DNA of 64,000 nucleotides from Varroa destructor (GCF_002443255.2 NW_019211455.1:12160280-12224279), one strand, 5' to 3'. Shown: positions 11,737-25,950, counted from the stretch's first letter. Made by a program: numbers and translations. The notes: generated by a model from the letters alone, not told the origin.

Positions 11737-14700
11737 GCAGGACGGCCGGAGGGATATACACACAGTTTGTGCGTTTCCGGCGTAAAAAAATTATCGTCCA
11801 TTTGTCAACACATGGCAGGCACCAGAGACGATTACAAGCAATACTGGACACAAGCCTGTGCTTGAGACGAGGAAGGTTGTCTCTATATAACACCAATACA
11901 CTTAACACCATTTGTAGAACATTATGTAGGATCTAAAGCTTGTGAATATTGATAGCATTGTTGCATTGTGTCTATTGTACTTTAATTTTCGTCTCGTAGT
12001 TGTATATGATGGTTGCTGAAAAATAGAACCATATACGAATGGGTAGGACCGAAAAGAAGGACAGTATTGTGCTTAGCGATAGAACGACCTCGTCGTTATA
12101 CCAGAATGGTGTCGTACTGTTTCACCGCGTACCCTATTAACTGTTTGCTAAGTGCTTGGTAGTACATTGGAAATATTAAAATTGATCGTTACGAGAGAAG
12201 CGGCGGAATGCATTGCGTGAGTGTGTGTTGGAGCCGATCTATCGCAATAGCAATCAGTCTTGACCCTATTTAGCGTTTGGCAAAGTGGCGGTGGGGAAGA
12301 TGGCTTCCTCAAGGATTCGCTGGATGACCACTAGACGACACTACTGCATATTACAGACGAACGATACGGTCAAAAAGATTTGGAAATCGAGGTCCACTAT
12401 TTGCCATTTTCACTGTATTATACCTATCCCATGAGTAATGAACGATGATAATGGCTATAGCAATGATGATTCAAAAATGGTTCACGGAAAGCTGTTGAAA
12501 TATATGTATATAGGGTATACAACTGTGACCACCATAGCGAATAGCGTTGTTGATATTATAATCTCTGTTCCATTGGAGCAACTGTATTTTTGTTTTTGTA
12601 GAATATGCCCGTTTAAGCGAAAGTCTGACAAATAAAGTTGCTACAGACGCCACTGTCAATATATGGTATTTTTTAGCATACGTGTGAGAAGATGAGATTA
12701 TATGAGTCAAAATTTGCTCAGGGAAGGCCATTAACGGCATCGAAAACAACTAACTGATATCAGAATACGCGAAAGATATTCTTCTATTGTGTGGCTCCAT
12801 TGGGCTTACTATAATTTTGTTTATTTTCGAAAAAAAAACATCAGGAGAAGACATTTATGCCGTTGGTTTATAAAGGTCTACAAGGTGGGGTTATACGACC
12901 CAAATGTGAAGGCAACATTGGCTACCAATGATTCCCAGTCATTCAACAAAGTTAAGGGAAAACGTTTTTCTTCCTAGGAAGAGCTGTGGTATAGCTAGAA
13001 AATACGATGTTTAATAATAATTTACGCGTATGGTAAAAAATCAAAAGTGTTCATTTGGCCTGTTTATCTTCCAGCTGAACTTCGATAGAATGATAATAAT
13101 ACAATTTGAAATATTTAACGTTTAAAATTTGGTCAAATAGACAATCTAGGAAATCGAACTGCATATAGTTGGAAATTCGTGTGCATCTAAAGATGGCGAA
13201 AGGTTTAACGGTATTAAAATTGTAAACCAACGTTCGTTTACGGGAGAGAAACGTAATGGCCCCAGGTCCCGTATATATCCCCGCTCTCATTAAGTTCTGT
13301 GTTTATACGAATGAATCAAGCGGGTACATGTATATATAACTGAACTCTGTAGATGATTAAAACTTGAACTTCTGGCGTTGAACAATGTACATAAGTAATA
13401 TTGCCCACCACTTTTCAGATATTCGGACTATACAAGGAAATACCACCTTGGCATTCGCTGAGGTAATCTTTTCTTGTATAACAATGCTTATTATCATTGT
13501 TTCATCAACAATAAGACTTGACCACTGTGTTACAGCTTACAATTAAATTTTTAAAATTTTTCTCATCCTTAAATGTGGAAGCCGGTACGCCCGAATCGTA
13601 AACAGTCACATCATGATCTAGGAGAAGGCCACATAATCCTAACACACTTAATTATATTGAATAAATTGGTAGTAACGTATGAGTGAATTAGCAGTTCTCA
13701 CATGTCATTTTTTACCGTACAGAGGAGGCTTTTGTCTTTGAATAAAACACGTCAACTTCTTTATTTCTTCTCAAGAACTAAATAAGTAAATTGAAAGAAC
13801 TTAAAAACCGTAGTAACCTATAAGTGAATATGGATTGTTCGCGTATTTATTACAGCAGAGGGTAGACATTTTTACAGAAAGCATCTTCTCTCTATTGTTT
13901 TGAGATCATAAAATATAACAACCATCAATGAAATGGGCTATATTTACAATAATAATCACTGCAAACATACGATACGGTATTCCACACAAATCTCCAATTA
14001 TATATCATATTATTTTTATACTACAATGTCACTAGGTATCCTTATCCACGTTTTTCGTGAAATCGAGATATTTTAAAGCATGTAGAATGCTTCCAGAACA
14101 GCAAAAGTGCGAACTACTCTTTAGAGCTCTTAGACTGTACTGTGACTATTTTTAAATGTAGGTAATTATACTCTTACATTAATTTCAATTCCCCAATATC
14201 ATTAATCATAACTAGAACATAATGTTCGCAGGACGCATCTACGACTGCGCCATATTGACGATTTGAAATAGTGCAAAACTGACAACAAAACCTTGTTGGC
14301 AACCATCGTTCACCGCATACGAGCCATAATAGAGAAGTTCGTATATAAATATACACATGTACGTATATATTTATACACTAAGCAATGTTGCTTATTCTTC
14401 ATTTTATAACATAACTGGTTTGCGAAGTGGATTAAACACATGAGCTTGGATCTTCGGAAAGCACTTACTGTATCACTACCGTCCACGGAGCTTAACGGGT
14501 ATTTGAACTTTCATTGAAGACACCACACATAGTACCACGCATAGCTGCGGTTCACCTCCGACCAAGATATGTGCAGTCAATTTTAATTCGCTCATGACGA
14601 TGTCACACTCGACACGCTCACCCACCCACCCACAAACTCGAAGCTATACGTATATATATATATATTAAGAAACATTAATTCTGAGTCTCAAGAGTCAAAT

Positions 14701-14982
14701 TTTTTGTTATATAGCGGCTGAAAGATTTATACAACGAATGTTTTGCTTCATGGCTATTTATTCACGTATCTCCGTTTTACAACCGATAGTAAATGGCATT
14801 GTGAAAATGGTGCCAAATTGAGTTTGCAAAGACGAATAATTTCTTGCGTCCTCATACACTTAATTAGTTCAGCTCTAGCTAAAATAATCTCATGCCCTTA
14901 TCACGGTTAATACAAAATTTTCATTATGTGTAAATTATTCTATACATATGTGTGTACGTATATATCTACAGGGGAAAAACTG
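11737..14982. other. Intergenic region between convergent genes
   Basis: This holds the presumed 3' ends of the plus-strand membrane protein gene and the minus-strand disordered-protein gene. AATAAA occurs on the plus strand at about 12631, and TTTATT (AATAAA on minus) at about 14757. There is a short TA run at 14651-14665. The open frames at 12438-13290 and 14174-14356 have no coding signature. Confidence 0.5.
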
Positions 14983-17900
14983 TCATTTCTTTGACCTTGT
15001 CACGTTATGGGATTCTCTCTTGGAGGTGTTTTTGCGGGCCCCGTTACCCTCCGCTGTTGGAAGCAATGCTGCTGCTTTTGCGTGGCGTGCACTTCTCCGA
15101 GGTGTCATTGGCCCGTCCGCCGTCTCCACTGTATTTACAGCTAACGCGGCACCCGAACGGGCCGGTATTCTCGATGCGCGAGCTGCTCGAGTGGGTTCTT
15201 TAATTTTGTTTGATGGTTCCCTTACGACCGCGTTATCATCATTTACTTTGCTATTTCGAGTAGAGGACGGTGTTGCCTTCGCTTTCGAAGTGAGCTTCGT
15301 AGTGGATGGTGTCATTTGTTCGAGAGAACCTGGCGGCTCGGCGTCTGTTTGAGACACCTGATAAGATCGTTCAGAAGCAGTCGAAGTGCTTGGGGTCTTC
15401 GCTAGCGCTGGAGTTCTGGCTTTACTTCGTGTAGATCTCGTCACTCTTGACGGCTGCCGAGGAGTGAGATAAGTAGTCTCCACTTCTGTGTCGACGTTAG
15501 CGGGTGTCTCGTCCGCTACGACTCCAGTAACGGCTGTTTCTTCGTCTTTTAATGGATTAACATTCTTTTTCTCTGGAGAGGTTTCATCATTTTCTAAAAC
15601 TTGCGCTCTCATCTTGCGCAAACTGCCTTTCTCATCCACTAGTCGAGGAGCACTATCCACTGCAACAGAATCTTCACGAAGGGCTTTTTTTATGACAGAC
15701 TGCTTCGGCGGATCTGCATTTACGTATGCCCTTGCAGAATGTTCTTCAATCAACTCGTTTCGCACAGTTTCCTGATGGGGCAAAGCTTTCGTAGCGGTTT
15801 CACTTCGAAGCTCCTCTGCAATTTTATGCAACTTTTCAGAACCAGATCCTGGCTCAACCTCGTTTGTTACAGCCGACGAATCTTGCGGAGAATCGCATAT
15901 AGGCTTCTCTGTATCTACCTTGCCTTTGATGCTTGTACCGACAATCTCGGACTCGACCGTTGATTCTGCAGTACCCTCGTTCAAACCGAATGCTCCGATG
16001 GACGTATCATCCTTGCGAGGATTTTCACTACGGTTTAAACTATCAAGCGGTGATATCAACACATCCTGCTCAGTGTTTTCATCTTGAGTACTAAGTTCAG
16101 TGACCATTGAACCTGCCTTCTCTGTCCTTGTCTTACTGTGTTTTTCAGTGACATTTAAGACTTTAGACAGCTGATCGGAAGAAGAGTCACTTTCAGAATC
16201 CTCATCGTCTTCATTATCAAGGGTTGCCTTGGATTTTGTTAAAGCTACCTGAACCTCGTTTTTGTTCAAAGGCCCAGAATCAGACGTGGCTTCGGAACTT
16301 ACAATGCTGTCAGGGGAATTCAAAATAGACTCCAGGTCAATGTTTTTGGCAGGCTGAACTTCTTCTATTGGCTCTTCAGACTCACAAGACTTCGAAGCTG
16401 AAGATTCTGTAGGAAAGGTCTCTTCTATATCTTCATTTGGTTTTGTACCATACGACGCTTTCGTACTTAACTTTTTAGTACTTTTGTTCTCTGTACTAGA
16501 ATAGTCGCATGCAATCACGAAACTCGACGCGTCTTTTTTTGACTTTTCTTGATTCTCTGAAGCCTCGATCACATGTATCAAGGCTTTTACGGTAAGTGGA
16601 TTAGATATTTGCGATGCGCTCGAAATATCAGCCTGGCTACTTGCACCTGGAACTTTCAAAATGCCCGTGTTAGTCCTACTCAAAGGACTATCTTGCTCTA
16701 CACGCATATTATTGCCAGAGACAACCGGAGTGAGAAGGACCGATGTTTCCATAGGCTCTTCCTCATCGAGTATGATTTGTGACCTCCGCTGCTTGAAGAC
16801 GTCAACCATTTTAGAAGAATGTGAGAATTCCGAAGTCATACAAGCTGCTTCGGAGCTGACAGATGGTTTAGAATCTGCAACCTGCATGATCTCGCTCAAG
16901 GTAGTATGCCTCGCTTGATGTATCACTTTTGGTTCCATGCTTACAGAATGACTATGTTCGTATTCGTCTAATTTTACTACTTGGTCGACAATGCTATGCG
17001 TAGTTTTTCGCACCTCGTCATCACTTAGATCCATCCTGACTCTCGAGAATACATCAGAATTATTCGTTAATATGTTGGCAATATGATCTGGAGTTGATTC
17101 CACGATATCACTTTCTGGTCGTGCAGCCAAAAAGTTTGCCGGCGAACCCGGACTCATTAAATCCTCGTCGTTTCTAGTGCCTTCCGCCATTGCTCCCGCG
17201 TTTTTACCAGGTGAACGCTCGACAGCTAGACCTACTTGCTGCCCGACTGGCTGTAAAGTTGCATGATCTTCTTCAGTCGGTTCTTCGAGTTTGAGATCTA
17301 TCTCAGACGTCGGGTCGCTCGGGTTATCTGAAAGACGCGGTTGCTTCTCGTCTTCATCTGGCGGCAAGTTAGCGAGGCTTTCATTTAATGTCCTTTCCCC
17401 ATGATCGTCATATACATCGCCATCTGTTGATATATCGTTAAGTGTTCGAGAACGGTCCTCAAGTTCAACTTCTTCTGTAGCGTCGCAGTAGCTCTCTGCT
17501 TTTATGGTTCCGGCAGCCATTATATCCAAGTGATCAATGCTACCAACTTCTGGTCCATTGGCGCCGCTTCTGAGCTGCTGATCGGCTGGAGGAACAATAA
17601 AGCTTGGTCGCCGTTCGTGCTTTTTAGGTATCTTCACAGCGGAGTGAGATCCCAATGGAGAATCACTATGTTTGTTATTTTCGATTTCACTGGATGGAGA
17701 GTTCTCGGGAAAGTTTTGTTTTGGCTGACGTCCTTGATAGCAATTATTCAGCTTGTAATTCTTGGAGACACGCTCTGGACATTCTTGCATCACTTTTGTG
17801 TCACTGGAAATATCGATATGAGGCTCTATTGCTGTAAGCGCAGCCCACTTTGAATCGGCTTCACTCGACCATCGGGTCACGGGAGAGGTATCCGCTTTGT

Positions 17901-18712
17901 CTGCTTCCATCATTGAAGTTGGTGCATAATCGCCATTACCGACGAGATCATACTTCGCCGGAGCACATATCGCCTCTGCAAAAGGAGTAGCCGAATTAGT
18001 CGATACCATTTCCAAAGCGATCCTTTGTTCGTCTTGCTGGAAGTTAGGTCGCACAATACGGGTATTAGCCGATAAATCCTGTTTGGTCCACAATGTGGGC
18101 TTGATTTTCGAAAAGGCATTGGGCATTTCTATTTCATCTGCTGCAACTGGTAAGCTGTATCGCTTCTCTGAATCAATTTTCCGAAAGCTGCTGCCACTGG
18201 AAGGACTGAGTGTACGACGCAGTGATGTAGCCGAACGGGATAACCCAGATGGGCACAATGTTTCGCTGCTTGTTGCACAAGCCTCCAAAGGATCTTCATA
18301 GAACTTTTTCTCTAACGACATCTTACCCACTACAACTTCGGGATTCTCCATTGCATTCTCTACAGCAAAACCATTAAGTTGGTCATCTTCATCGTCTAAA
18401 GGATCAATGCATAGTAGATTGCCGCAACTGCAGTACAGAATCCACCAAGTAAATTTAAATGTTAGTACTGGATTAGCGGACGAATCAAACGCGGTACTAT
18501 AGTCAGTTCAGCAATTTTGAATAGCTCGTATGCGCCCAACATTGCACAACATAGCTCACTCGACAATTGAAAATTAACCTAAATTCCGTCTGATTCTGTA
18601 AAGGCCCTAGAATGCATCTAGTCCAGAGTATTTGGATGTCGTAAATAGGAAAACGACATCTTTCTTTTTTGAATGCTTCATAAATAGAAAAGGAAATTCT
18701 ACTTATATAGAA

Positions 18713-18750
<38 letters not shown>

Positions 18751-20820
18751 GAAAAAGGGACGAATATAGTCAAATTTGTTCTCTTCTCTGTCTTTATACC
18801 CTGCTCGAATTGAGGTTCCTAGCCTAGAAGGTCATTTAGGCGATGCAAAAACAGCAGTGCTAAGGTCTGTCGCAAAAAAAAACTTACGGAGTGCCCTTCG
18901 CGTATACCCTACGCCGATAATTGGAAACATTGGCGCTATCGCTGTGAGAGTCCGACTTTTCGAGAGAGTTCTGTAATCAAGTAAGGTGAAGAGCGTATGT
19001 TTGATCATGTACGAATTCAAATTAGGCTGATTAACGAAATTTACAGGCCCCACGACGGGAGTGTCTCACGGTAATTCAAAATGGTTTGCTCGACAATATG
19101 GCATTTTTTATACTTTTGGATATTATAGGATTGGTTATCCTATCCGAAACTCGCAAATAGATTGATCTTGATTTTTTTTTCTATTTAATCTTTCAGAACT
19201 AACGAGGCTAATTAGAAACTCACTTGTAGCTTAGGAGTCTCAAAAATTCTTCTAGGGGTTGAATCAACAGAAATCCGCCTGATTGCAGTTGTCGACTTTC
19301 GTACGTCAGCGTCCTCAATATGTACACTGGTGGCCTTTTTTCGTTTTTTAGGGAGGTGAGCATCGGCTTCATTGATAGGAGATTCGATTGAGGGTGAACC
19401 GCGAGCAGAAAACGTTCGAGCCGCAAGTCGTGATATTGTACTTTGGGAAGCTGCCGCTGTAACCTTTCCCACAGCCTTCACAGTGTCAGCTTTATTTTCG
19501 CGAATATTCGGAGACTCAGCAAATGTCACGTGTTTAGTAGATGTGCAAGGTTCTCGGGACAACTGGGCATCGCCTCCCGCTGTTTCTAGTGTCTATTGAA
19601 AAATGGTGCGCACACAATCGACAATTTACTGACACTATATCAACATCTACTAATATAATGAAGAGTTCTTAGACATTTATGAATCGACATTCACGAGTTT
19701 GCATCAAAGCAGGACCTTAACTGATGGAGTAAGGGCACACAGAGTGTAGAATTGCTCAAGAAGGGTAGTTCGGCAAGTAATTGGCTCCGTTTCACAAACA
19801 ATAAACACACCTTCTTAGCACGTGGACTTATTCTTGTAACAGTGAATCCACTCACATGACCAATGACGTTCGTCGCTGATGTTTTGCTGCTAAGAACAAA
19901 ACAACCACACGCATAGCTAAGAATTAGTAACACAGAACGATGCGAGGCTGCCAGACGCTTATCGCTACAATGGAGGTCCACAGCAACAATGAGGGTTCTC
20001 TGCGTTTTTCTCGTTTAGTCTATTCGTTCGTACAGGTCACCTCTACTACCTGCGTATCGGAAAGTAACTCGGTATTTTCAGCTGTCAGTTTAAATGAGAG
20101 GTAATTAATTATGTCTAGCCAAATACGCGAACGAAACCGCTTGCCCCTAATGTCTGGTAAACAATAAATAAAAAGTGATTGCAAATCGAAATTAATTTGT
20201 CCTAACGTCAGAAATTCAAGCAAGCGTCATATCGAACGAATAGCCGCAAAAATCCGACAGAAATTCAGCAAATGTCATCGACAACCGCACACCAAGTTGG
20301 TATGGTTTCATAACAAACCAAAAATGACAGCTTTGGCCACGTTACATGCTAATATACATGAATGTAGAATCTCCAAAGGCAGACGTCATTTATAGCTTGA
20401 AAAAAAAATATATTTAAATATCGTTTTATTTATAAACCGTTTTTGCATACCACTAACGTTGCCTAGGTAATGGTATTTGTTATTCACTGCGTTTTGTGGT
20501 GGCCTTACGCATTTGCTAGACGTGTCCGTAACGAGTCTCAATGCCCTCAGGCCAAGGCTGCCCCGCTGAAAATGAATAGAATCCTTGTACGCGGAGAAAA
20601 AATGCAACAATAATAATTAGTAAACCTTTTTCAAAAAGTGCTATAATACGTACGCATTTTGCTTGCCTTTGTTAAGTTGCGTCTTCTTTACTTTTCTTAC
20701 AGTATTCTTGTAAATTTTTCCAATCTTGTTCGTCGAAGGCACGTCGACCTGAGCGGTCCTGAAACCATTGAATTTATACGTGCATTAATTTAGAAGATTT
20801 GTTTACATTGTTTCCAGCAG

Positions 20821-20879
<59 letters not shown>

Positions 20880-22285
20880 TTGACTATTGTATGAAGCCAA
20901 AAAAATTATATATAATTTTTTTGGCTTCATACAGTAGTCAAGTATAAATAGCAACATACCGCATATAACTGAAAACAAACTAACTTTACTGATATTACGT
21001 AGTACTGAAGAACTACCCTAAGTACTTTGCTATTCATGCTAAACTTAACATTGCAGCCACAGATCTGATGATATTCTTCCGCACTGCTTCACACAAGAAG
21101 TATTATGTTAACTTTAACTAGATTTTTTGCAAAAATTTTGTTTTACGCTCAAGAGCCTCAGGGAGCGACTTAATATTAGTCTAGTTCATAGTCTACTTAG
21201 TCTACTATTTCCTAAGTATGTAAAAACAATCTTACTCAATTCTTGTGTCATTTTGAATTTTCGTTTGCTTACGCCCTAGTGTCACACATTTCCACAAAGC
21301 CCTTCATCTGCTCAGACGACTGTGCAAGTCATGGAAACGAGTCCCGGCTCCGAAAAATCAATACGCGAATCAAAAACGCAGTGAATAAACGATGCCAACT
21401 GAGTAGTACCGTTGAACAGTTTTGGAAAAAAAACCCACAAACTGCATTCAGACTGTAGCTAAGTTACATAGACTCATCTAACAATAAGCCTTTATAAAAG
21501 ATGCTCAGAACAATTTTCGTGTAGTGCGTTCTTCAGCCATTTTCAATGCTCTCAACGATGAAGTCCTTGTTACACACGCCGCCGCTCCTATTCGGAGTTG
21601 TCTCAGCGACGTCTTATCTCCGGTGTGATTCAGTAAAAAAGCCGAAAATGTTGTTCCTTTGTCAGTCGACACACCCAATTTTCCAAGTCCGAACTAAAAG
21701 TAAAGATTTTACTTTTATATTTGAAACAAAACAACGATAACAGTACAGTATGTTTTTCTTCGACATGTAACGCTTGAATATCAGTAAACAAAACATCACA
21801 AATTACAAGCAAAAATAGCCATGAAGTTCTTAACAATCGAATGCCTATGATAGCCTGTACTCTAACAATGGTAAACTGTTAACGTATCAGGGTGAAAACA
21901 ACTACATTTATTACACTACGTTGACCTAGTGGTCTACGGGATCAGGTAATATACACAGCACGGTCTGCCTAAACAGCCGACGACGGTCACGAAGATTCAG
22001 GTCGGTAAAAATGACACAAACGAAGCTTAGCATAAAAGGTTGTTTATATCAGTAAGTTTATACTAAATTTAGCGTGTTAAATTTACCATTAGCGTTTCAT
22101 TAAGGAATGAAGATGTTAATAATGATAATAAATCGTTTGCCTACTTATACATTTGATGGCATATTAGTAAGCACCCTAGTCGTAATCAAAAAGCATTACT
22201 ATTGTCAAAAGTTGTTTTTAACGAAATATTATTATTAAGTGAAACATTAGACCTACTTGGCCTTAGGCTTTGCTGGTTTCCCCAT
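14983..22285 (-). CDS. Large disordered Ser/Glu/Thr-rich, basic-tailed protein (probably nuclear)
   Basis: I do not recognise the family. The last exon, 18427-14983, is one open frame of about 1,148 codons rich in S, E, T, D and K, with SP/TP sites and a basic C-terminus (SRVTRSTRSKARTPA, PRRSARHAKAAA, final VTRSKK). Upstream exons that join in phase are 18970-18888 (ends in phase 2, donor gtaagt), 19592-19224 (123 codons, donor gtgagt), 20758-20701 (donor gtaaga) and 21319-21273 (donor gtaagc). A tentative first exon is 22285-22257 (MGKPAKPKA, donor gtaggt), but it ends in phase 2 and at least one exon between it and 21319 is missing. The acceptor at 18427 has a TACTAAC branch site. The 19592 exon carries KHVTF, which fits a PP1-docking RVxF site, and PKKRKK, an NLS-like run. 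There is no folded domain. The tail and motifs suggest a chromatin-associated protein, by inference only. Confidence 0.72.
18721..18744. repeat. TA microsatellite
   Basis: A run of 12 TA dinucleotides lies in the intron between the 18427 and 18888 exon ends of the disordered-protein gene. Confidence 0.95.
20824..20878. repeat. TA microsatellite
   Basis: About 27 TA units, broken once by ACA, immediately abut the inverted repeat at 20880-20941. Confidence 0.95.
20880..20941. repeat. 62-bp near-perfect inverted repeat
   Basis: The two roughly 30-bp arms meet near 20910-20911 with essentially no spacer. The left arm reads TTGACTATTGTATGAAGCC, then A7 and TTATA. The right arm is its reverse complement with one mismatch (CATACAGTAG against CATACAATAG). 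It lies in an intron of the disordered-protein gene, beside a TA repeat. It could be a tiny MITE or palindromic transposon end, or a pre-miRNA-like hairpin. Confidence 0.85.
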
Positions 22286-23226
22286 TTCCTCAAAGATTAT
22301 TTGGAAAAACCACTTCTTTACTATCGACCGAGTCTTCGACTAGAGAACGCACCCGACAATGCGGGCGATTCGAGAATAACGACAAGATTGGCAATCTCGT
22401 ATGAAATGCCGCTGTCGCTGACGATCGCTGAACGTGACGTGATGTTTGGACAATGGACGCACGTTCAAAGCAAGACACTTGGTTAATATGACAAAGCTGG
22501 TGCTACCAATGCTTTTATCTCTATGGAACGATCTATCGGTATATTCCACGCAGATGGCGGATATCAATTAGAGGCAAAACTTCCTCTGGGGGCTGTCGCT
22601 GTATAAAATGTTCTTCGGTCACGTTTACCACTCTTAACTTATGGAGCCAAGCTATATCTTCGTTGTTTACAAAACTGACAATAAAACAGTCACACAGACA
22701 TACAGATTTATATATCAGGCTGACATAAGAATAACAACAATGCATTTATAACACTTTTCCTCAACCTATCTCCCTATACTGATGACATATTATGGCTTAC
22801 AACGTATGAAATGAAGGTATTCTAATCCATATGGCGACCAGTATTAAACAGTAGTATAAACTGTATTCGTTCGATGTTTTTGCAACTTCAGTCTCAATTT
22901 ATTGTCAAATGTTAATAATAATAATAATAATAATAATCGATTTTAACGCTGTTTGAATGGGAAGGCAGATACCATGTGGAAAGAGCGGGAATCGTGTTAC
23001 TGGTTCTTACTATTAATTTGCAGAACTTCTGCAGATAATACCGAGGAAAACCGTGTAAAATGATTTTCTCGGATTAGAGAGAACTGAATGACCACAATTT
23101 TGTTTTTCCTCACTACGAATTAATTACTTTTTAAAAGAAACGCTTAAGACTAAAAACTCGTACAGATTAACACTAGATAACAAAAGTTTTAATTGTATTG
23201 TTTTTTTTGTACAATTAAATTGTACC

Positions 23227-23263
<37 letters not shown>

Positions 23264-25199
23264 TATATACTTATTTATAATACAAGCTACGGCACCTAAA
23301 AAAGGACTTTTTTTGTTTTACTTAGAAATAGACGTTGAAAAACAAATTTGCACGCGCTAGATGTGCCGTTCCTAGCAATTATATTTGTTCAATAAAATCA
23401 CAATTCATCGTGTTGAGCAATATTGGTAAATGTAAACTCATCAAATGTCGCTTAGATAATCTGTGCATAAAAAAACCTCAACGGAATTAAATTTTATATT
23501 AATAGGCTTCAAAAATTCCCAAAAATGCAGAAACTTAAAAGTACCGAAAAGCTTGAAAACGTACTAAATTGTTGGAACTTATTTGGACGACTCATATGAC
23601 AATTCGCCAGAATGATCGTTAATCTCCAGTAATCCAAATAACCCATTTTAATAAACTTAAAATTAGGATCTACTGAGGGTTTTCCGGTTTAACTCATAAA
23701 ACCTTTCTCGAAGTTTTAAAAAACCTCATAAGAACTGGCAAACAATTATATCAATTTCAATCTGAAAAATGATTTCGGAGATTCGTCCAGTGCGACAATA
23801 TTTCATTAACACTCCAATCTTAAAAATGATGTATAGCTTTTTACCTTCAGAAGAAGAGCGGGCTTTTTTCTGCTACAACAAACTGCCGGCCTAAGTTTAT
23901 CTTAATTTACGTGCCGTACCCTGTATACATGTTTTTACTAAATGTCTTACTTAATTACGCTTCTTACTAAGTTTCGAGGGTGAAGCGCATGACACATCAT
24001 AATAAAAATAAACCACATGACGCTATTATTGACAGCTGGGCTTTTCATGTTTTTATGATTCACGGGTGCGCCATATTAGCTATTACCATACGATTAGTGT
24101 AAGCATCGTTCACAGGTATTAAATCTGGTTGAATCTAGACGAGTAATCTAATTAGAAATACACATTGTCATTGTCAAATTTGGAACAGAACCTTGGTGCC
24201 ACCATCCACGAACACACATAAATATTTCACTAAGGACATAACACTTTAATTTCAATGAGAGTTGCAAAAATAGAATGATCTCGTTGTTTGTTCAAAAAAA
24301 TTCAACCTACTTTGCAGGTTCATTCTTATTTGTCTAAAATGAACAGAAGATAAGAAGCTCACTTTCGATCACATCAAAAACCATTAAAACTTAATTTTTA
24401 ATTTTTTTTAATAAATAGTAATAAAAACTTCATTAAGACAAGAACTTATTGTTCTCAATACAATGTCATCAATCACCCTGTTTTGTGTTATCTACTGTAA
24501 TTCAGTTGGCCGTTACGAATAGTTGTTGTTGTATCAGAAGCTTTCAAACGTACTTCCCTTTATTAAAATTTTGTTCGCGGGGGCTCAGCTTTGGATACTT
24601 GACTATTTCGGCTGGAAACCTTGACTGGTGAACTAGGGTTGACAGTAAATATACTTTTTCTTTTTTATGAGCATAAAATCTTGATTTTGCCAACGAAATG
24701 TCATAGATATTATATATGTACAAAAGCACGATTACATTGTATAAACGTAAGAAATTGATAATTATTAATTGGGAATAGGAATAGGGAATTGATGTACCTG
24801 CCCAGAGAGATTGCTACCACACTGCACCATCTTGCAGAGACGCACGTAACGTATAACAAATGAAAACCTAGTATACAGTGAAACCCATCTGTTGCAAAAC
24901 GTCGAACTATGTGTCGGTTAATCTTGTTTGCCCCCTCCACGTTTCACGGACTATCGTCCTCGTGTTATAAGATTCGGTATCGATTTCCGCCATCTTGCTC
25001 TCCCAGCACTGATAACGTTTAAATAAGAAAGGCTAGTGAAATTTAAATTTGTGTTTCAGGTCATCTATAAATCACAGTTTGTCGCCTAAAAAAACGCGTA
25101 CCTGTTCGATGAAGAGCAATGGCGCGCTATGGCGCCTTTAAGAAACGCTTTTATCCGGTCGAGTTCTTGAGTTAAGTTGACGAAAGATGTTTCAACAAT
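22286..25199. other. Intergenic DNA with simple repeats
   Basis: There is an AAT microsatellite at 22914-22937 and a TA microsatellite at about 23230-23261. The GC-richer stretch 22320-22560 lies just upstream of the tentative first exon of the disordered-protein gene and could be its promoter or 5' leader. No gene is supported. Confidence 0.5.
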
Positions 25200-25950
25200 A
25201 CCTGGATCCGGTAGGAGGTTATTGAGGTCACACTAATTCCAAAAAGAGAGGACCGTCTGTAAGGAGAGCTTGAAGATAGGTCATCTTACTCTGTCCGCGA
25301 TGTGCTCGTGAAAATCTTGACTGTTTGTAGGTAAAATCACATTTTGGTATTTGAGACTGGTGACGTACTTCAAAGCCCTTCTGTCTACGTAGAATGTGCC
25401 AGTAGCAACAAGGCCTCCTCTGCGGCGAGACTTCATATTCTACTTCTTGTCCACCCTGATCGCCAGTCCCGCCTCATTCATGTATGACAAGAACTTTACG
25501 AGCGCTTGCTGGACATAAAATCAATTTCGTTCAAGGATAACCAAAACGTAAGCGTAAAGCACCATTTTTGCGTATCCCGTTAGATCCTGAACACGAAAGG
25601 ACGAATCATTTAGCAGCAAAGAGAAAAGCGGTGGACTCAAGTTTTCACTCTGTGTGTGTTACCCCAGTTGATTAGACGAACGGTTCAAACTAGGCCACTT
25701 TATGGTTTACGATAATCGTGTTTCCTTGTAGAATTGTTCTAATCCAAAGAAGTACATTCTGAGGAACCCTCTATTGCGCAAGTTTTACTGAAATATTAAA
25801 TGCAGTTTTAATTGTACGAACACGGCGCAGGGCCGGACGACGGACACGGTGCACCTCATGATATATGTTGTATGCCGTGAAAGTGCAGAAAGTTGAGCGA
25901 AATCCATGCTGTTTAACTGGAACAGGTGAATAAGCTTCCAAAAACGTTGT
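25200..25950 (-). mobile_element. Decayed non-LTR retrotransposon (LINE) reverse transcriptase
   Basis: Read on the minus strand, the order of LINE reverse transcriptase motifs is visible: QHGFR, then IKTAFN, PQNVLLWIRTILQG, SPPLFSLLLND and YAKMVLYAYVLVIL, then YMNEAGLAIRVDKK and LKYVTSLKYQN. The catalytic YADD box reads YAYV. In-frame stops interrupt the domain (after KLAQ, after LERN and after VDKK), and at least one shift is likely near 25650. The order resembles R1/jockey-type elements. No endonuclease, poly-A tail or target-site duplication was found. It is a dead copy. Confidence 0.75.

Noticed and set aside
14948..15352. 134-codon plus-strand open frame
   Set aside because: It is the antisense shadow of the long minus-strand exon of the disordered-protein gene, with no independent signature.
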